Both the position numbers and the translations under genes were made by a program. A model generated the notes under the pieces. The model ran no database searches. It was given only the letters and a program-made list of their open reading frames with translations, and was not told the DNA's origin. Positions 1 to 8,571 of a stretch of DNA of 64,000 bases are shown one piece after another (position 1 is the first letter of the stretch; each line of letters begins with the position of its first letter). Location of the stretch: contig NZ_KB906970.1 of assembly GCF_000381745.1 (NCBI RefSeq), positions 1 through 64,000 of the forward strand, read 5' to 3'. The stretch is from Psychromonas ossibalaenae ATCC BAA-1528 (lineage in GTDB: Bacteria > Pseudomonadota > Gammaproteobacteria > Enterobacterales > Psychromonadaceae).

Positions 1-20
1 TGTATTATTCGCCTCGTTCC

Positions 21-111
21 GGAGGGGTGGCAGAGCGGCTGAATGCACTGGTCTTGAAAACCAGCGAGGGTTAATAGCTCTCCGAGAGTTCAAATCTCTC
101 CTCCTCCGCCA
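21..111 (+). tRNA. tRNA-Ser (anticodon TGA)
   Basis: Cloverleaf of 91 nt with a long variable arm, as expected for serine. The 7-bp acceptor stem is GGAGGGG paired with CTCCTCC, the discriminator is G and CCA is encoded. The anticodon stem-loop CTGGT-CTTGAAA-ACCAG gives anticodon TGA, reading UCA codons. It stands alone and is followed at 181 by a strong terminator. Confidence 0.96.
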
Positions 112-143
112 CATAAAAAGGCCGTTTTAGTATGTGTGAGATT

Positions 144-340
144 ATCAATCTTTCCTACTCTTAGCTAAGCCACATAAAAACCCCACTGCTTGCAGTGGGG
201 TTTTTTGTTTGTATAAGAAATGGTTTAAGAATTACGTGATGAAAGTTAAATTTCTCCTGCCTGCAGTTTTTTGTCTCCAGCAGTAAGTTCTGAAACCTAT
301 AAGTAAGAGTTTATATCTCTCCTGCTTTAAACTAAGCCGC
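144..340 (+). repeat. Decayed copies of the tRNA-Ser 3' end
   Basis: Three stretches downstream of tRNA-Ser resemble its T-arm and tail (AGTTCAAATCTCTCCTCC followed by GCCACATAAAAA). They lie at about 144-180 (TCAATCTTTCCTACTC, then GCCACATAAAAA), 241-262 (GAAAGTTAAATTTCTCCTGC) and 305-340 (AAGAGTTTATATCTCTCCTG). The first keeps the exact 12-base tail. This suggests repeated partial duplication followed by decay. The two later copies are short and could be chance. Confidence 0.4.
176..206 (+). terminator. Rho-independent terminator after tRNA-Ser
   Basis: An 8-bp perfect stem CCCCACTG / CAGTGGGG with loop CTTG (181-200) is followed by six T. An A-run precedes it, so it may also act weakly on the other strand. 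Confidence 0.9.
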
Positions 341-590
341 TTTTGAAAAGGTCTATCAAGTAAACTGACTTTTCGTTCTAACTAAATGTTTCATTTTTAC
401 CTGCTTAATTAACACTGTTTTTTTATGTTATAATTATCTAGCTTTGATTGTTCTATTGTATAGTTCTGCATTATTGTTAAGTAACGCAAAAAGTTATGTT
501 TTTTGACTATGTGAAATATAACTCAGTCGTTATTATCTGCGCTCTTAAAATGTGTCCGTTTTATCTTAATGCCTGCCTATAGGTATTAAT
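207..590. other. Gene-free AT-rich stretch upstream of uvrY
   Basis: No open reading frame or RNA gene was recognised. The stretch contains the tRNA-Ser 3'-end remnants and a TATAAT hexamer at 429-434 that could be a -10 element for uvrY, although no good -35 lies at the proper distance. The uvrY promoter probably lies here. Confidence 0.4.
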
Positions 591-601
591 GGAGAAGTAT
601 T

Positions 602-1246
602 GTGATAAATATCCTGCTGGTCGATGACCATGAATTAGTTCGTACAGGGATTAGCCGTATCATTGATGATGTTCGAGGCATGAAAGTTATTGGTGAAGCC
701 GAAAGTGGTGAAGAGGCGGTAAAGTGGTGCCGCAGTAATGATCCAGATGTAATATTAATGGATATTAATATGCCCGGTATAGGTGGTTTAGATGCTATGC
801 ATCGAATTTTGCGTATTAATGAAGATATAAAAATCATCATGCTGACCATGCATACTGAAAACCCTTTTCCCTCAAAAGTGATGCAGGCAGGTGCTGCCGG
901 CTACCTCAGCAAATCAGCTGCACCCGATGAAGTGCTTAATGCAATTCGAGCTGTCAATTCAGGACAGCGTTATTTAGCACCGGAAATAGCGCAGCAGATG
1001 GCCCTTTCACAGATATCACCGGCAACGGAAGATCCGTTCAGCGTACTGTCTGAAAGAGAGCTGCAGATTATGATGATGATAACCAAAGGGCAGCGAGTTG
1101 TAGATATTTCTGAGCAGCTTCATCTCAGCCCTAAAACAATTAATAGTTACCGTTACCGTCTGTTTGATAAATTAGGTGTTAATGGTGATGTTGAGTTAAC
1201 GCATTTAGCTATACGTTACGGCATGCTTGATGCCGATACGCTGTAG
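602..1246 (+). CDS. uvrY: Response regulator UvrY/GacA/VarA (LuxR-type)
   Basis: Two-component response regulator of 214 aa, orthologous in position and sequence to E. coli UvrY (GacA/VarA), which activates CsrB-type small RNAs under control of the BarA kinase. The receiver domain spans about residues 1-120, with acidic pocket D8/D9, phospho-acceptor D54 in LMDINMPG and K104. A LuxR-type helix-turn-helix covers about 145-205 (LSERELQIMMMI...LSPKTINSYRYRLFDKL). The start is GTG, preceded by GGAGA at 591-595 with suitable spacing. It sits just upstream of uvrC and pgsA, the classic enterobacterial and Vibrio arrangement. The cognate kinase is not in the window. Confidence 0.95.
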   Translation: MINILLVDDHELVRTGISRIIDDVRGMKVIGEAESGEEAVKWCRSNDPDVILMDINMPGIGGLDAMHRILRINEDIKIIMLTMHTENPFPSKVMQAGAAGYLSKSAAPDEVLNAIRAVNSGQRYLAPEIAQQMALSQISPATEDPFSVLSERELQIMMMITKGQRVVDISEQLHLSPKTINSYRYRLFDKLGVNGDVELTHLAIRYGMLDADTL

Positions 1247-1288
1247 CCTGCAGACTAAGAAGATGGCACTTAGGGCGGCCATTTTTGT

Positions 1289-3121
1289 ATGACTGACTTT
1301 TGCTCTGAAAGTTTTTTAAAAACAGTGACCAGTGAACCTGGTGTCTACCGTATGTTCAATGAGCAGCAGACGGTCATTTATGTTGGTAAAGCTAAAAATT
1401 TAAAAAAACGCCTCAGCAGTTATTTTAGTCTCACCCAGAAACATCCTAAAACCTTAGCCTTAGTCAGTCATATTGCTAATATTGAAGTAACAGTGACGCA
1501 CACTGAGACTGAAGCATTAATTCTCGAACATAATTTTATTAAGCAGTATAAACCGAAATACAATGTACTGCTGCGTGATGATAAATCTTACCCATACCTT
1601 TTTTTAAGCGCTCACAAACATCCGCAGTTAACATTAGTACGTGCGCAGAACAAAAAGCGCAAAGGCACTTATTTCGGACCTTACCCCAGCGGCGGGGCGG
1701 TGCGCGAAAGTCTGCATTTGATGCAGAAGCTGTTTCCTATTCGTCAGTGTGAAGACAGTTATTACAACAATCGTTCTCGGCCGTGTCTTCAGTATCAGTT
1801 AAAGCGCTGCTTAGGCCCCTGTGTCAATGCCATGCCTGAGGATGAATATAAACACCAGGTCGAGCTTGCTGCTGAATTTTTACAGGGTAAAAGCCAGAAT
1901 GTTATCAACCAGCTGGTTAGTGAAATGGAGCTGGCCAGCCGGGAGCTTGAATTTGAAAAAGCTGCGGTCAGGCGGGATCAGATTCAGTCCCTTAAAAAAG
2001 TACAGGAACAACAGTGGGTCAGCGGTGACATTGAACAGCTTGATGTGATCGGGGTTGTGTATGAGCAGGGCGTTGCCAGCATTCACTTGTTATTTGTCCG
2101 CCAGGGACGAATTTTAGGCAGTCGTAATTATTTTCCCAAGGTCCCCAAAAACTCCACTAAAGATGAGCTGTTAAGTTCTTTTTTAAGTCAGTTCTATCTT
2201 TCCGGTCAAAACGGCAGGGCAATTCCTAAAGAAATTTTACTCAGTGATGATTTTGCCGAGCGTTTTTTATTTACGGATATGTTTACTGAATACTGCGGTT
2301 ATAAAACCGTATTAAAAATTGAGATGCGCGGTGAACGTGCAAAGTTTACTAAACTTGCTAAAACCAATGCGAAAATAGCCCTGCAGACCCATCTAAGTCA
2401 AAAAAACAATATTCTGCAGCGTTATCAGCTTCTGGAAGAAAAGTTAGAGCTAACCAGGCCTATCAAGCGTATGGAATGTTATGATATCTCTCATATGATG
2501 GGGGAAAAAACGGTTGCCTCTTGTGTGGTTTTTAACCGTGAGGGGGCTAATAAATCGGCCTATCGGCGCTTTAATATCAGCGGGGTCACTCCAGGTGACG
2601 ATTATGCCGCCATGGGGCAGGTTTTAGAGCGTCGCTTCAAAGACTCGCAGTCACCGGAAAGTATTCCTGATATTATCTTTATTGACGGCGGACTCGGGCA
2701 GCTGAGTCAGGCCGAAACCATCATTAGTTCACTGGAGCATAATTTTTCCGGTAACTACCCGTTGCTGATCGGGATTGCTAAAGGTGTAACCCGAAAAGCG
2801 GGGCTCGAGACATTAATACTGGCAGAGAGTCATGAAATCTTAGAAATGTCAGACGATTCTCCGGCACTGCATTTAATTCAGCAGATACGTGATGAATCAC
2901 ATCGCTTTGCTATTATGGGGCACCGCCAGCAGCGGGATAAAAAAAGACGTACCAGTACCTTAGAAGGGATTCCCGGGGTAGGGGCGAAACGCCGTCAGGC
3001 TCTATTGAATCACCTTGGCGGCTTACAAGGAGTTAAATCTGCAAGTGTTGATGAACTGTTGAAAATACCGGGAATCAGCCGTGCATTAGCAGAAACGATT
3101 TATGAGACCCTGCATCTTTAA
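1289..3121 (+). CDS. uvrC: Excinuclease ABC subunit C
   Basis: UvrC, 610 aa, makes the dual incisions of nucleotide excision repair after UvrA2B loading; uvrB is 57 kb downstream in this window. The GIY-YIG nuclease domain is at about 15-95 ([21 protein letters not shown]). The UvrB-interacting UVR motif is near 200-235 ([14 protein letters not shown]). The RNase H-like endonuclease domain is central ([24 protein letters not shown]), and a C-terminal double helix-hairpin-helix covers 555-610 ([29 protein letters not shown]). Length equals the E. coli protein. Forty-two bases separate it from uvrY, so cotranscription is likely. Confidence 0.98.
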   Translation: MTDFCSESFLKTVTSEPGVYRMFNEQQTVIYVGKAKNLKKRLSSYFSLTQKHPKTLALVSHIANIEVTVTHTETEALILEHNFIKQYKPKYNVLLRDDKSYPYLFLSAHKHPQLTLVRAQNKKRKGTYFGPYPSGGAVRESLHLMQKLFPIRQCEDSYYNNRSRPCLQYQLKRCLGPCVNAMPEDEYKHQVELAAEFLQGKSQNVINQLVSEMELASRELEFEKAAVRRDQIQSLKKVQEQQWVSGDIEQLDVIGVVYEQGVASIHLLFVRQGRILGSRNYFPKVPKNSTKDELLSSFLSQFYLSGQNGRAIPKEILLSDDFAERFLFTDMFTEYCGYKTVLKIEMRGERAKFTKLAKTNAKIALQTHLSQKNNILQRYQLLEEKLELTRPIKRMECYDISHMMGEKTVASCVVFNREGANKSAYRRFNISGVTPGDDYAAMGQVLERRFKDSQSPESIPDIIFIDGGLGQLSQAETIISSLEHNFSGNYPLLIGIAKGVTRKAGLETLILAESHEILEMSDDSPALHLIQQIRDESHRFAIMGHRQQRDKKRRTSTLEGIPGVGAKRRQALLNHLGGLQGVKSASVDELLKIPGISRALAETIYETLHL

Positions 3122-3285
3122 TAAGACATATTTTGTCGTATTATTCTCTATTCAGTCTGCCTATTTGTCCTTGAAATTAGTATATGTAAAGCGCTGATAT
3201 ATATTTGGTAAATTATCACGGTTAAGCATTTGCATAATGAAACAATATAATGCAAAAATAGATGTCTCACTCAAAGGACATTTTA

Positions 3286-3834
3286 ATGATAAACATTCCT
3301 AATATTTTAACGGGCTTTCGAATTTTCTTAATCCCTGTTTTTGTCGTTTTTTATTATTTACCCGTCGAATGGTCATCTTTCAGCGCGGCCCTTATCTTTT
3401 TTATTGCCGGCAGTACCGATATGCTCGATGGTTATCTGGCTCGAAAACTTAATCAGTCAACGGCATTCGGCGCGTTTCTCGATCCGGTTGCCGATAAAAT
3501 AATGGTTGCTGTGTCACTGGTGATGATTGTTGAGCATTATGAAGTTATCTGGATCACCATACCGGCAATGATAATGATCTGCCGGGAAATTATTATTTCA
3601 GCCTTACGTGAGTGGATGGCTGAGCTGGGAGAGCGTGCCAGTGTCGCTGTTTCCTGGGTAGGTAAAATAAAAACGGTTGCGCAGATGCTGTCGTTATTTT
3701 TACTTATCTGGCAGGATTCTCCGGAAATGGAGTGGGTTGGTTTTACACTGCTTTATGTCGCCACTGCTTTAACCCTGTGGTCAATGATTGTTTATCTAAA
3801 AGCTGCCTGGCCTGCGCTGAGTAAAAATTCATAG
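3286..3834 (+). CDS. pgsA: CDP-diacylglycerol-glycerol-3-phosphate 3-phosphatidyltransferase
   Basis: PgsA, 182 aa, is an inner-membrane enzyme forming phosphatidylglycerophosphate, the committed step to phosphatidylglycerol and cardiolipin. The CDP-alcohol phosphatidyltransferase signature D-G-x2-A-R-x8-G-x3-D-x3-D is visible as [14 protein letters not shown] then [11 protein letters not shown], within a multi-spanning hydrophobic protein. I start at ATG 3286 because AAAGGA ends seven bases upstream and the N-terminus ([17 protein letters not shown]) matches the family. An in-frame ATG at 3262 would add eight unmatched residues. It is third in the uvrY-uvrC-pgsA group and ends in a strong terminator. 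Confidence 0.96.
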   Translation: MINIPNILTGFRIFLIPVFVVFYYLPVEWSSFSAALIFFIAGSTDMLDGYLARKLNQSTAFGAFLDPVADKIMVAVSLVMIVEHYEVIWITIPAMIMICREIIISALREWMAELGERASVAVSWVGKIKTVAQMLSLFLLIWQDSPEMEWVGFTLLYVATALTLWSMIVYLKAAWPALSKNS

Positions 3835-3861
3835 GTTATGCTGTTGCCGAAAATATATAGT

Positions 3862-3892
3862 AAAAAGCCGTCATTCATCTGACGGCTTTTTT
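3862..3892 (+). terminator. Terminator after pgsA
   Basis: Stem AGCCGTCA (3866-3873) / TGACGGCT (3880-3887) with loop TTCATC, flanked by A5 upstream and a T-run downstream. Confidence 0.92.
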
Positions 3893-4127
3893 GTATGTCT
3901 CGTTTGAGTAAAGTGGATAGAGGTGGTGATTATTAGTTTTAATTTTCAAAATTACTTTTTGATTGTTTTCTGAAAGTAGAAATGCAGTTTTTATCAAGCG
4001 TAATTATCGAGTTGGTTAGTCTCTGAATTTATGGCGGCTGAACACACTAATTTTGCTGGATAAGCAAACGCTTCGTTTGAAAAAACAGCGAACAGCATGA
4101 AATTAACAAAAAAGTTGCTAAAGAGTG

Positions 4128-4155
4128 TTGACTCAGTTCGGAAAATCCTTAGAAT
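4128..4155 (+). promoter_or_regulatory. Sigma-70 promoter of the tRNA Gly-Cys-Leu operon
   Basis: A -35 hexamer TTGACT (4128-4133) and a -10 hexamer TAGAAT (4150-4155) are separated by 16 bp. A GC-rich discriminator (GCGC) follows, typical of stringently controlled stable-RNA promoters. The first tRNA begins 65 bp after the -10. I see nothing else in 3893-4127. Confidence 0.7.
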
Positions 4156-4219
4156 GCGCACACATCGAGAGGGGAAACAGTTTACTGCAAACCTTAAGAT
4201 AAATAGTTTAAAATGTTGC

Positions 4220-4294
4220 GCGGTACTAGCTCAGTGGTAGAGCACAACCTTGCCAAGGTTGGGGTCAAGAGTTCGAATCTCTTGTACCGCTCCA
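4220..4294 (+). tRNA. tRNA-Gly (GCC), copy 1
   Basis: A 75-nt tRNA with acceptor GCGGTAC / GTACCGC, anticodon stem-loop CAACC-TTGCCAA-GGTTG (GCC), discriminator T and encoded CCA. First gene of a Gly-Cys-Leu cluster that corresponds to E. coli glyW-cysT-leuZ downstream of pgsA. Confidence 0.97.
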
Positions 4295-4309
4295 AATTTT
4301 AAATTATAT

Positions 4310-4383
4310 GGCGGAATGGCAGAGTGGCCATGCAGTGGATTGCAAATCCATCTATCTCGGTTCGACTCCGGGTTCCGCCTCCA
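4310..4383 (+). tRNA. tRNA-Cys (GCA), copy 1
   Basis: A 74-nt tRNA with acceptor GGCGGAA / TTCCGCC, anticodon loop TTGCAAA (GCA) and encoded CCA. It lies 15 bases after tRNA-Gly. It is identical in sequence to the copy at 4742. Confidence 0.97.
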
Positions 4384-4401
4384 CTATCTATTTATAGATT
4401 T

Positions 4402-4487
4402 GCCCGGGTGGTGGAATTGGTAGACACAAGGGATTTAAAATCCCTCGCTTTCTGAGCGTGACGGTTCAAGTCCGTCTCCGGGCACCA
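4402..4487 (+). tRNA. tRNA-Leu (TAA), copy 1
   Basis: An 86-nt tRNA with long variable arm, acceptor GCCCGGG / CTCCGGGC region, anticodon loop TTTAAAA (TAA) and encoded CCA. The variable arm and T arm differ from the second copy at 4831, although the anticodon is the same. Confidence 0.96.
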
Positions 4488-4499
4488 ATTCTATAAATC

Positions 4500-4523
4500 A
4501 ACCAGCTTTTAGCTGGTTTTTTT
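4500..4523 (+). terminator. Terminator after first tRNA cluster
   Basis: AACCAGCT (4500-4507) pairs with AGCTGGTT (4511-4518) across a TTT loop, then a T-run. Its presence between the two clusters implies read-through or a separate promoter for the second cluster. Confidence 0.85.
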
Positions 4524-4560
4524 GTATTTAAACCTATAAATACAATAGTAAGAATATAAA

Positions 4561-4635
4561 GCGGTACTAGCTCAGTGGTAGAGCACAACCTTGCCAAGGT
4601 TGGGGTCAAGAGTTCGAATCTCTTGTACCGCTCCA
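4561..4635 (+). tRNA. tRNA-Gly (GCC), copy 2
   Basis: Identical over all 75 bases to the tRNA-Gly at 4220, including encoded CCA. It opens the second Gly-Cys-Leu cluster, evidently a tandem duplication. Confidence 0.97.
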
Positions 4636-4640
4636 ATTTC

Positions 4641-4727
4641 GAAGTGTTAGGTGTTCAATATTTTGAGCACAACCTTGACCATAATAGTCGGGTTCATGAG
4701 ATGTTTTTAATCTCTTATAGCGCTCCA
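4641..4727 (+). pseudogene. Decayed tRNA-Gly
   Basis: Directly after tRNA-Gly copy 2 lies a degenerate third copy. It retains GAGCACAACCTTG, then CCA-like, GGGT, GAG, AATCTCTT and GCGCTCCA blocks in the same order as tRNA-Gly. The acceptor stem, D arm and anticodon stem no longer pair, so no functional cloverleaf forms. The sequence occupies the expected gap before tRNA-Cys. Confidence 0.75.
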
Positions 4728-4741
4728 AATTTAGTAATACT

Positions 4742-4815
4742 GGCGGAATGGCAGAGTGGCCATGCAGTGGATTGCAAATCCATCTATCTCGGTTCGACTC
4801 CGGGTTCCGCCTCCA
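4742..4815 (+). tRNA. tRNA-Cys (GCA), copy 2
   Basis: Identical to the tRNA-Cys at 4310 over its 74 bases, with anticodon GCA and encoded CCA. Confidence 0.97.
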
Positions 4816-4830
4816 ATTTTTAAAAGTTTT

Positions 4831-4916
4831 GCCCGGATGGTGGAATCGGTAGACACAAGGGATTTAAAATCCCTCGCCTTATGGGTGTGCGAGTTCAAGT
4901 CTCGCTCCGGGCACCA
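4831..4916 (+). tRNA. tRNA-Leu (TAA), copy 2
   Basis: An 86-nt tRNA-Leu with anticodon TAA and encoded CCA. The acceptor, D arm and anticodon arm resemble copy 1. The variable arm (CGCCTTATGGGTG against CGCTTTCTGAGCG) and T-stem (GCGAG against ACGG-type) have diverged with compensatory changes. Confidence 0.96.
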
Positions 4917-4923
4917 GTTTTAG

Positions 4924-4956
4924 AAAGCCTCGACATTTATGTTGAGGCTTTTTTTT
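4924..4956 (+). terminator. Terminator after second tRNA cluster
   Basis: AAGCCTCGACA pairs with TGTTGAGGCTT (one G-T pair) across a TTTA loop and is followed by a T-run to 4956. Confidence 0.9.
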
Positions 4957-5016
4957 GTTTAAAATTTGTGTTTTTATGAAAACCCACCTGTGTTTTCAAT
5001 AAATTGTGGTGCGTAA

Positions 5017-5176
5017 TACCAAACCCATTAATCACCTATTCATTTACGCTTGCTAAAATGAATGCTGGCTTCGTTATTGATTTTGCAATTAGAACAACTA
5101 GTTACTGCAATCAATGCCTTGCTTTCATCCATTTTTCCTTACGCCTAAATTGAGCATCTAATTAGTGGAATTGGTA
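5017..5176. mobile_element. MITE-like inverted-repeat element (about 160 bp)
   Basis: The ends are imperfect inverted repeats: TACCAAACCCATTAATCACC at the left, and the complement of the right end reads TACCAATTCCACTAATTAG. An inner palindrome carries ATTGAT..TGCA..TTAG facing CTAG..TGCA ATCAAT at roughly 5073-5116. No open frame is present. From memory, similar elements with TACCAAT ends are scattered in genomes of Shewanella, Psychromonas and relatives. A TA target is possible. It fills most of the gap between the tRNAs and the GH36 gene. Confidence 0.65.
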
Positions 5177-5286
5177 TAAATAAACAAAAATGTTGGAGGC
5201 GAGCCTGATAATCACTTTTAAAAAAAGACTATAATTTCCTGCCTCATCTTCTCGTAAATTTCTAACTTTTAAAAGGATAGAACCCA

Positions 5287-7059
5287 GTGAACAGTGCATG
5301 TTTAAATACTCAATCAGCAATAATATTCCCTTGCGGTTTATCTGCCCGCGTATCATCTGAGGATCTTTGCTGCCGCTTAGACGGAGAAACGCTTTCTACT
5401 GCATTTTCTGGTTCTGATACGTTTGTAACGGACTCTGAGCAATATGCAGTTGTCGAGTTTACTTTTCCGGTTAACGGCAGCGCTCAAGTACTCGGAGATG
5501 GTTTTCAAATGCTGGCGCAAACTGCCGGCACACTGAATAAGCCTATTGATGTCGGACGCTGCCCGGATAACAATGACAGTTACCGAATTTATTCACAGAA
5601 TGCACCAAAACGTTATTATAACTACCTGGTGATTGAAGATAACGGCCAGTATATTCTGCTGGGTTTTACATCATGCCGTCGTTTTTCGGGCTATTTTGAA
5701 TTTAGTGACAATACAGTTAAAGCCTATATTGACGCAGAAAACAAAACTATTTTACAACAGGCCCAGCAGGATAAAAGTTCATTAGAATCGATCACTGCCC
5801 TGCATGGGCCAGATGTGAATGATCTGTATTTACGTTTTACTCAACTAACTGCCCTTAATCATCAGCCTCGTTCAGGTACTGCTCAAAAAGCCCCTGTCGG
5901 CTGGTGTTCATGGTATGCCTATTATGCCGGGGTATCTGAGCAGAATATTCATCAAAATGTCGACCAAATGAGCGGTCAGCTTGATGCTCTAGAGTGGGTA
6001 TTATTAGATGATGGTTATCAGGCGTTTATGGGGGACTGGTTAGTACCTTCGGATCATTTCTCCGGCGGCGTGAAACAGTTGATCAAAGAGATAAAAGCTA
6101 AAGGCAAGAAACCCGCTATCTGGATGGCGCCTTTTATTGCGCAGGCTGAGTCTAATGTATTTAAACAGCACCCGGAATGGTTTGTCAGAAACAGCTGCGG
6201 TGAGCTGCTTAAGGCGGAAGAGATTACCTACGGAGGCTGGCGCTGTACTCCCTGGTATATTCTTGACTGTAGTCATCCGGAAGTCTGTGCTCATTTGACC
6301 CGTGTAGTGCGTATTATGCGTGAAGAATGGGGAGTTGAACTGTTTAAGCTCGATGCAAACTATTGGGGCACCTTAAAAGGTCTGCGCTATCAAAGTACCG
6401 TGACCGGAGTTCAAGCATATAGAATGGGTATGCAGGCAATAGCAGAAGGAGCGGGTGATGCCTGGTTATTAGGCTGTAATGCGCCTATCTGGCCTTCACT
6501 AGGGCTTGTTGATGCAATGCGTGTTTCCGATGATGTCGAACGACAGGGGCACCGTTTTGAGCAGATAGCGAAGGAAACCTTTCAGCGCAGCTGGCAGCAT
6601 AGACGTTTGTGGCAGATTGATCCTGACTGCGCCACACTGATTTCGATAGAAGGTCAGGGCACTACTTCGGAAAACTATCATTTTCACCGAGATGTACTGC
6701 TTGCCTGCGGCGGTTTACTGCTTTCAGGTGATCCTTTATATCATTTAGATGATTTTGCCCGTCAGAGTTTAACGGCTTTAATTAACAGGCAGAAAATAAC
6801 TCAGTTTTCGGCTGTTTTTTCTGACCTTGCCATGTCTCACGCGGTGTTGAATTACGGCTCAGAAGATAAACTGCATCTGCTGTTTAATTATCAGGATCAG
6901 CAAAGCCGTGAAGTTGTTTTAGAAAGTGATCATGATGGCGAGTGGTGTGATTATTGGACGGGAGAAAATTTATCCAGTGACTCTGGAAAACAATGTAAGA
7001 TTCTTTTAAAAGCAGGGTTAAACAGCCGCGCTGTTTTATTAAAAGCCAAGGCTGTTTAA
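5287..7059 (+). CDS. GH36-family alpha-galactosidase
   Basis: A 590-aa cytoplasmic glycoside hydrolase (no signal peptide) of clan GH-D, expected to release alpha-linked galactose. The catalytic barrel begins near residue 205 (PVGWCSWYAYYAG). The nucleophile is D356 in FKLDANYW and the acid/base lies in MRVSDDVE (R412, S414, D415/D416). WMAPFIAQ and WVLLDDGYQAF are further family motifs. A beta-rich N-terminal domain and a small C-terminal sheet flank the barrel. The GTG start is supported by AAGGA nine bases upstream. No sugar transporter or regulator adjoins it, so the substrate (raffinose-type oligosaccharides or algal galactans) is unknown. Confidence 0.82.
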   Translation: MNSACLNTQSAIIFPCGLSARVSSEDLCCRLDGETLSTAFSGSDTFVTDSEQYAVVEFTFPVNGSAQVLGDGFQMLAQTAGTLNKPIDVGRCPDNNDSYRIYSQNAPKRYYNYLVIEDNGQYILLGFTSCRRFSGYFEFSDNTVKAYIDAENKTILQQAQQDKSSLESITALHGPDVNDLYLRFTQLTALNHQPRSGTAQKAPVGWCSWYAYYAGVSEQNIHQNVDQMSGQLDALEWVLLDDGYQAFMGDWLVPSDHFSGGVKQLIKEIKAKGKKPAIWMAPFIAQAESNVFKQHPEWFVRNSCGELLKAEEITYGGWRCTPWYILDCSHPEVCAHLTRVVRIMREEWGVELFKLDANYWGTLKGLRYQSTVTGVQAYRMGMQAIAEGAGDAWLLGCNAPIWPSLGLVDAMRVSDDVERQGHRFEQIAKETFQRSWQHRRLWQIDPDCATLISIEGQGTTSENYHFHRDVLLACGGLLLSGDPLYHLDDFARQSLTALINRQKITQFSAVFSDLAMSHAVLNYGSEDKLHLLFNYQDQQSREVVLESDHDGEWCDYWTGENLSSDSGKQCKILLKAGLNSRAVLLKAKAV

Positions 7060-7083
7060 TAGTTATTTCTATCTGTTAGATAC

Positions 7084-7117
7084 AAAAAATCCGACGATTT
7101 TTGTCATCGGATTTTTT
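7084..7117. terminator. Bidirectional terminator between GH36 gene and arcA
   Basis: AAAAAATCCGA and TCGGATTTTTT face each other across about 10 bases, giving A- and T-runs on both sides. It lies between two convergent genes. Confidence 0.8.
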
Positions 7118-7151
7118 AATTTATTCGAAAGTTTTTGAGTTTAACTACTGC

Positions 7152-7868
7152 TTATTCAATTTCACCACAGAAACGGTAACCTTCACCATGGATAGTGGCA
7201 ATGATCTCCGGCGCTTCAGGAATGCTTTCAAAGTGCTTACGGATACGACGAATAGTGACATCAACTGTACGATCATGCGCTTTTAATTCACGGCCGGTCA
7301 TTTTCATTAACAAGTCCGCACGAGTCTGAATTTTTCCTGGATTTTCAATGAAATGTAAAATCGCTCTGAACTCACTGCGTGGTAATTTGAAAACATCACC
7401 ATTCGGGCTGATTAATGAGCGGCTGTCAATTTCAAGTGTCCAGCCGTTGAATTTATAGTTTTCTACTTTCTGACGCACTTCTTCAAAATACAGGTTGTCC
7501 TGCATTGTACGAGTCAGTAAATTACGTGTACGAATAGTTAACTCTCTCGGGTTAAATGGTTTAGTAATGTAGTCATCCGCACCAATCTCTAAGCCTAGAA
7601 TTTTATCTACTTCGTTATCGCGCCCTGTTAAAAAGATAAGCGCAATGTTTTGGTTTTCACGCAGCTCTCTTGCTAGCAACAACCCGTTTTTACCGGGCAG
7701 GTTAATATCCATAATAATCAGATTGATATTATTTTCTTTGATCGCCTGGTGCATTTCATCACCATCGTTCGCTTCTAAAACATTATAACCTTCTGCTTCA
7801 AAGACACTCTTTAAAGTATTTCGTGTTACTAATTCATCTTCAACAATAAGTATGTTTGCTGTTGACAT
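7152..7868 (-). CDS. arcA: Aerobic respiration control response regulator ArcA
   Basis: An OmpR/PhoB-family regulator of 238 aa, nearly colinear with E. coli ArcA. It represses aerobic respiration genes when phosphorylated by ArcB under low oxygen. The receiver domain is residues 1-120 with D54 in [11 protein letters not shown] and K105 region TKPFNPREL. The winged helix is 135-235 ([35 protein letters not shown]). A GGAG-type ribosome site (AAAGGAGT) precedes the ATG. The arcA-thrA neighbourhood matches E. coli. A perfect FNR box lies about 320 bp upstream, consistent with FNR control of arcA. Confidence 0.97.
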   Translation of the reverse strand: MSTANILIVEDELVTRNTLKSVFEAEGYNVLEANDGDEMHQAIKENNINLIIMDINLPGKNGLLLARELRENQNIALIFLTGRDNEVDKILGLEIGADDYITKPFNPRELTIRTRNLLTRTMQDNLYFEEVRQKVENYKFNGWTLEIDSRSLISPNGDVFKLPRSEFRAILHFIENPGKIQTRADLLMKMTGRELKAHDRTVDVTIRRIRKHFESIPEAPEIIATIHGEGYRFCGEIE

Positions 7869-8185
7869 GGGGTACTCCTTTATTTTGAATCTTGTATATC
7901 CCTAAGTAAAAAAGCAATAATTTCCTAAAAACGTTAAATCAAAGACAGTAAAAATCAGTGATATATGTTTTATTTTTAAATAGTTAACGTTTAATTGCTT
8001 TTTTAAACAAATATTTTACATAATTGGGGTTCTTACGAAGGAAACTAGTGCAGCTTCAAATAATACGACATCTTAATGAGACAAGCGGTGCAGTAATTCA
8101 CTTCTAATATGCGATTAACTATAATAACTTAACATCTAGATAACAACTAGATTGTAGGTGAAGGATCACAAATACATGTTAATCA

Positions 8186-8199
8186 TTGATGTGCATCAA
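8186..8199. promoter_or_regulatory. FNR box upstream of arcA
   Basis: TTGAT-GTGC-ATCAA is an exact match to the FNR consensus TTGATnnnnATCAA. Its position, upstream of arcA, fits the known FNR activation of arcA. The distance (about 320 bp) implies a long leader or a distal promoter. Confidence 0.75.
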
Positions 8200-8531
8200 C
8201 TGCCGGAGGCTGCCTGAGCGCTATTTTAGCGGGTATTAACTTTGTTGATGTATAAAAATCACCATTATGAAATGAAATATGTCTGAAATATTCATTTCTA
8301 GCAGAAAGGCCGCTGAATTCAAGGTAAATTGTTTCTATCAGGATAAGACTTTGTTAAACCTGGTTAATAGTTAATATAAACAGGAATTTCATGGTAAAAA
8401 TGGTGCATTAACCGCCGTGACTCGGCATGTCTACTTGTTTTGCAGACCGACGGTGCTTTTTCCTGAACCAATGGAATAGTTCTATACATAAGCGGAAACT
8501 GGGATTTTATTTCCTAAATTTTGTTTCTTCT

Positions 8532-8571
8532 CTACTTGCTGATTTCTTAATTTTCAAGTAGTTTGGTTGTA
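8532..8571 (+). repeat. Interspersed hairpin repeat, copy 1
   Basis: CTACTTG (8532-8538) pairs with CAAGTAG (8555-8561) around a loop CTGATTTCTTAATTTT, followed by TTTGGTTGTA. The loop is almost identical to that of the copy at 33331. Confidence 0.6.

Noticed and set aside
4575-4823. Open frame of 82 codons on the plus strand
   Set aside because: It runs through two tRNAs and the tRNA-Gly relic; it has no ribosome site and is not a gene.
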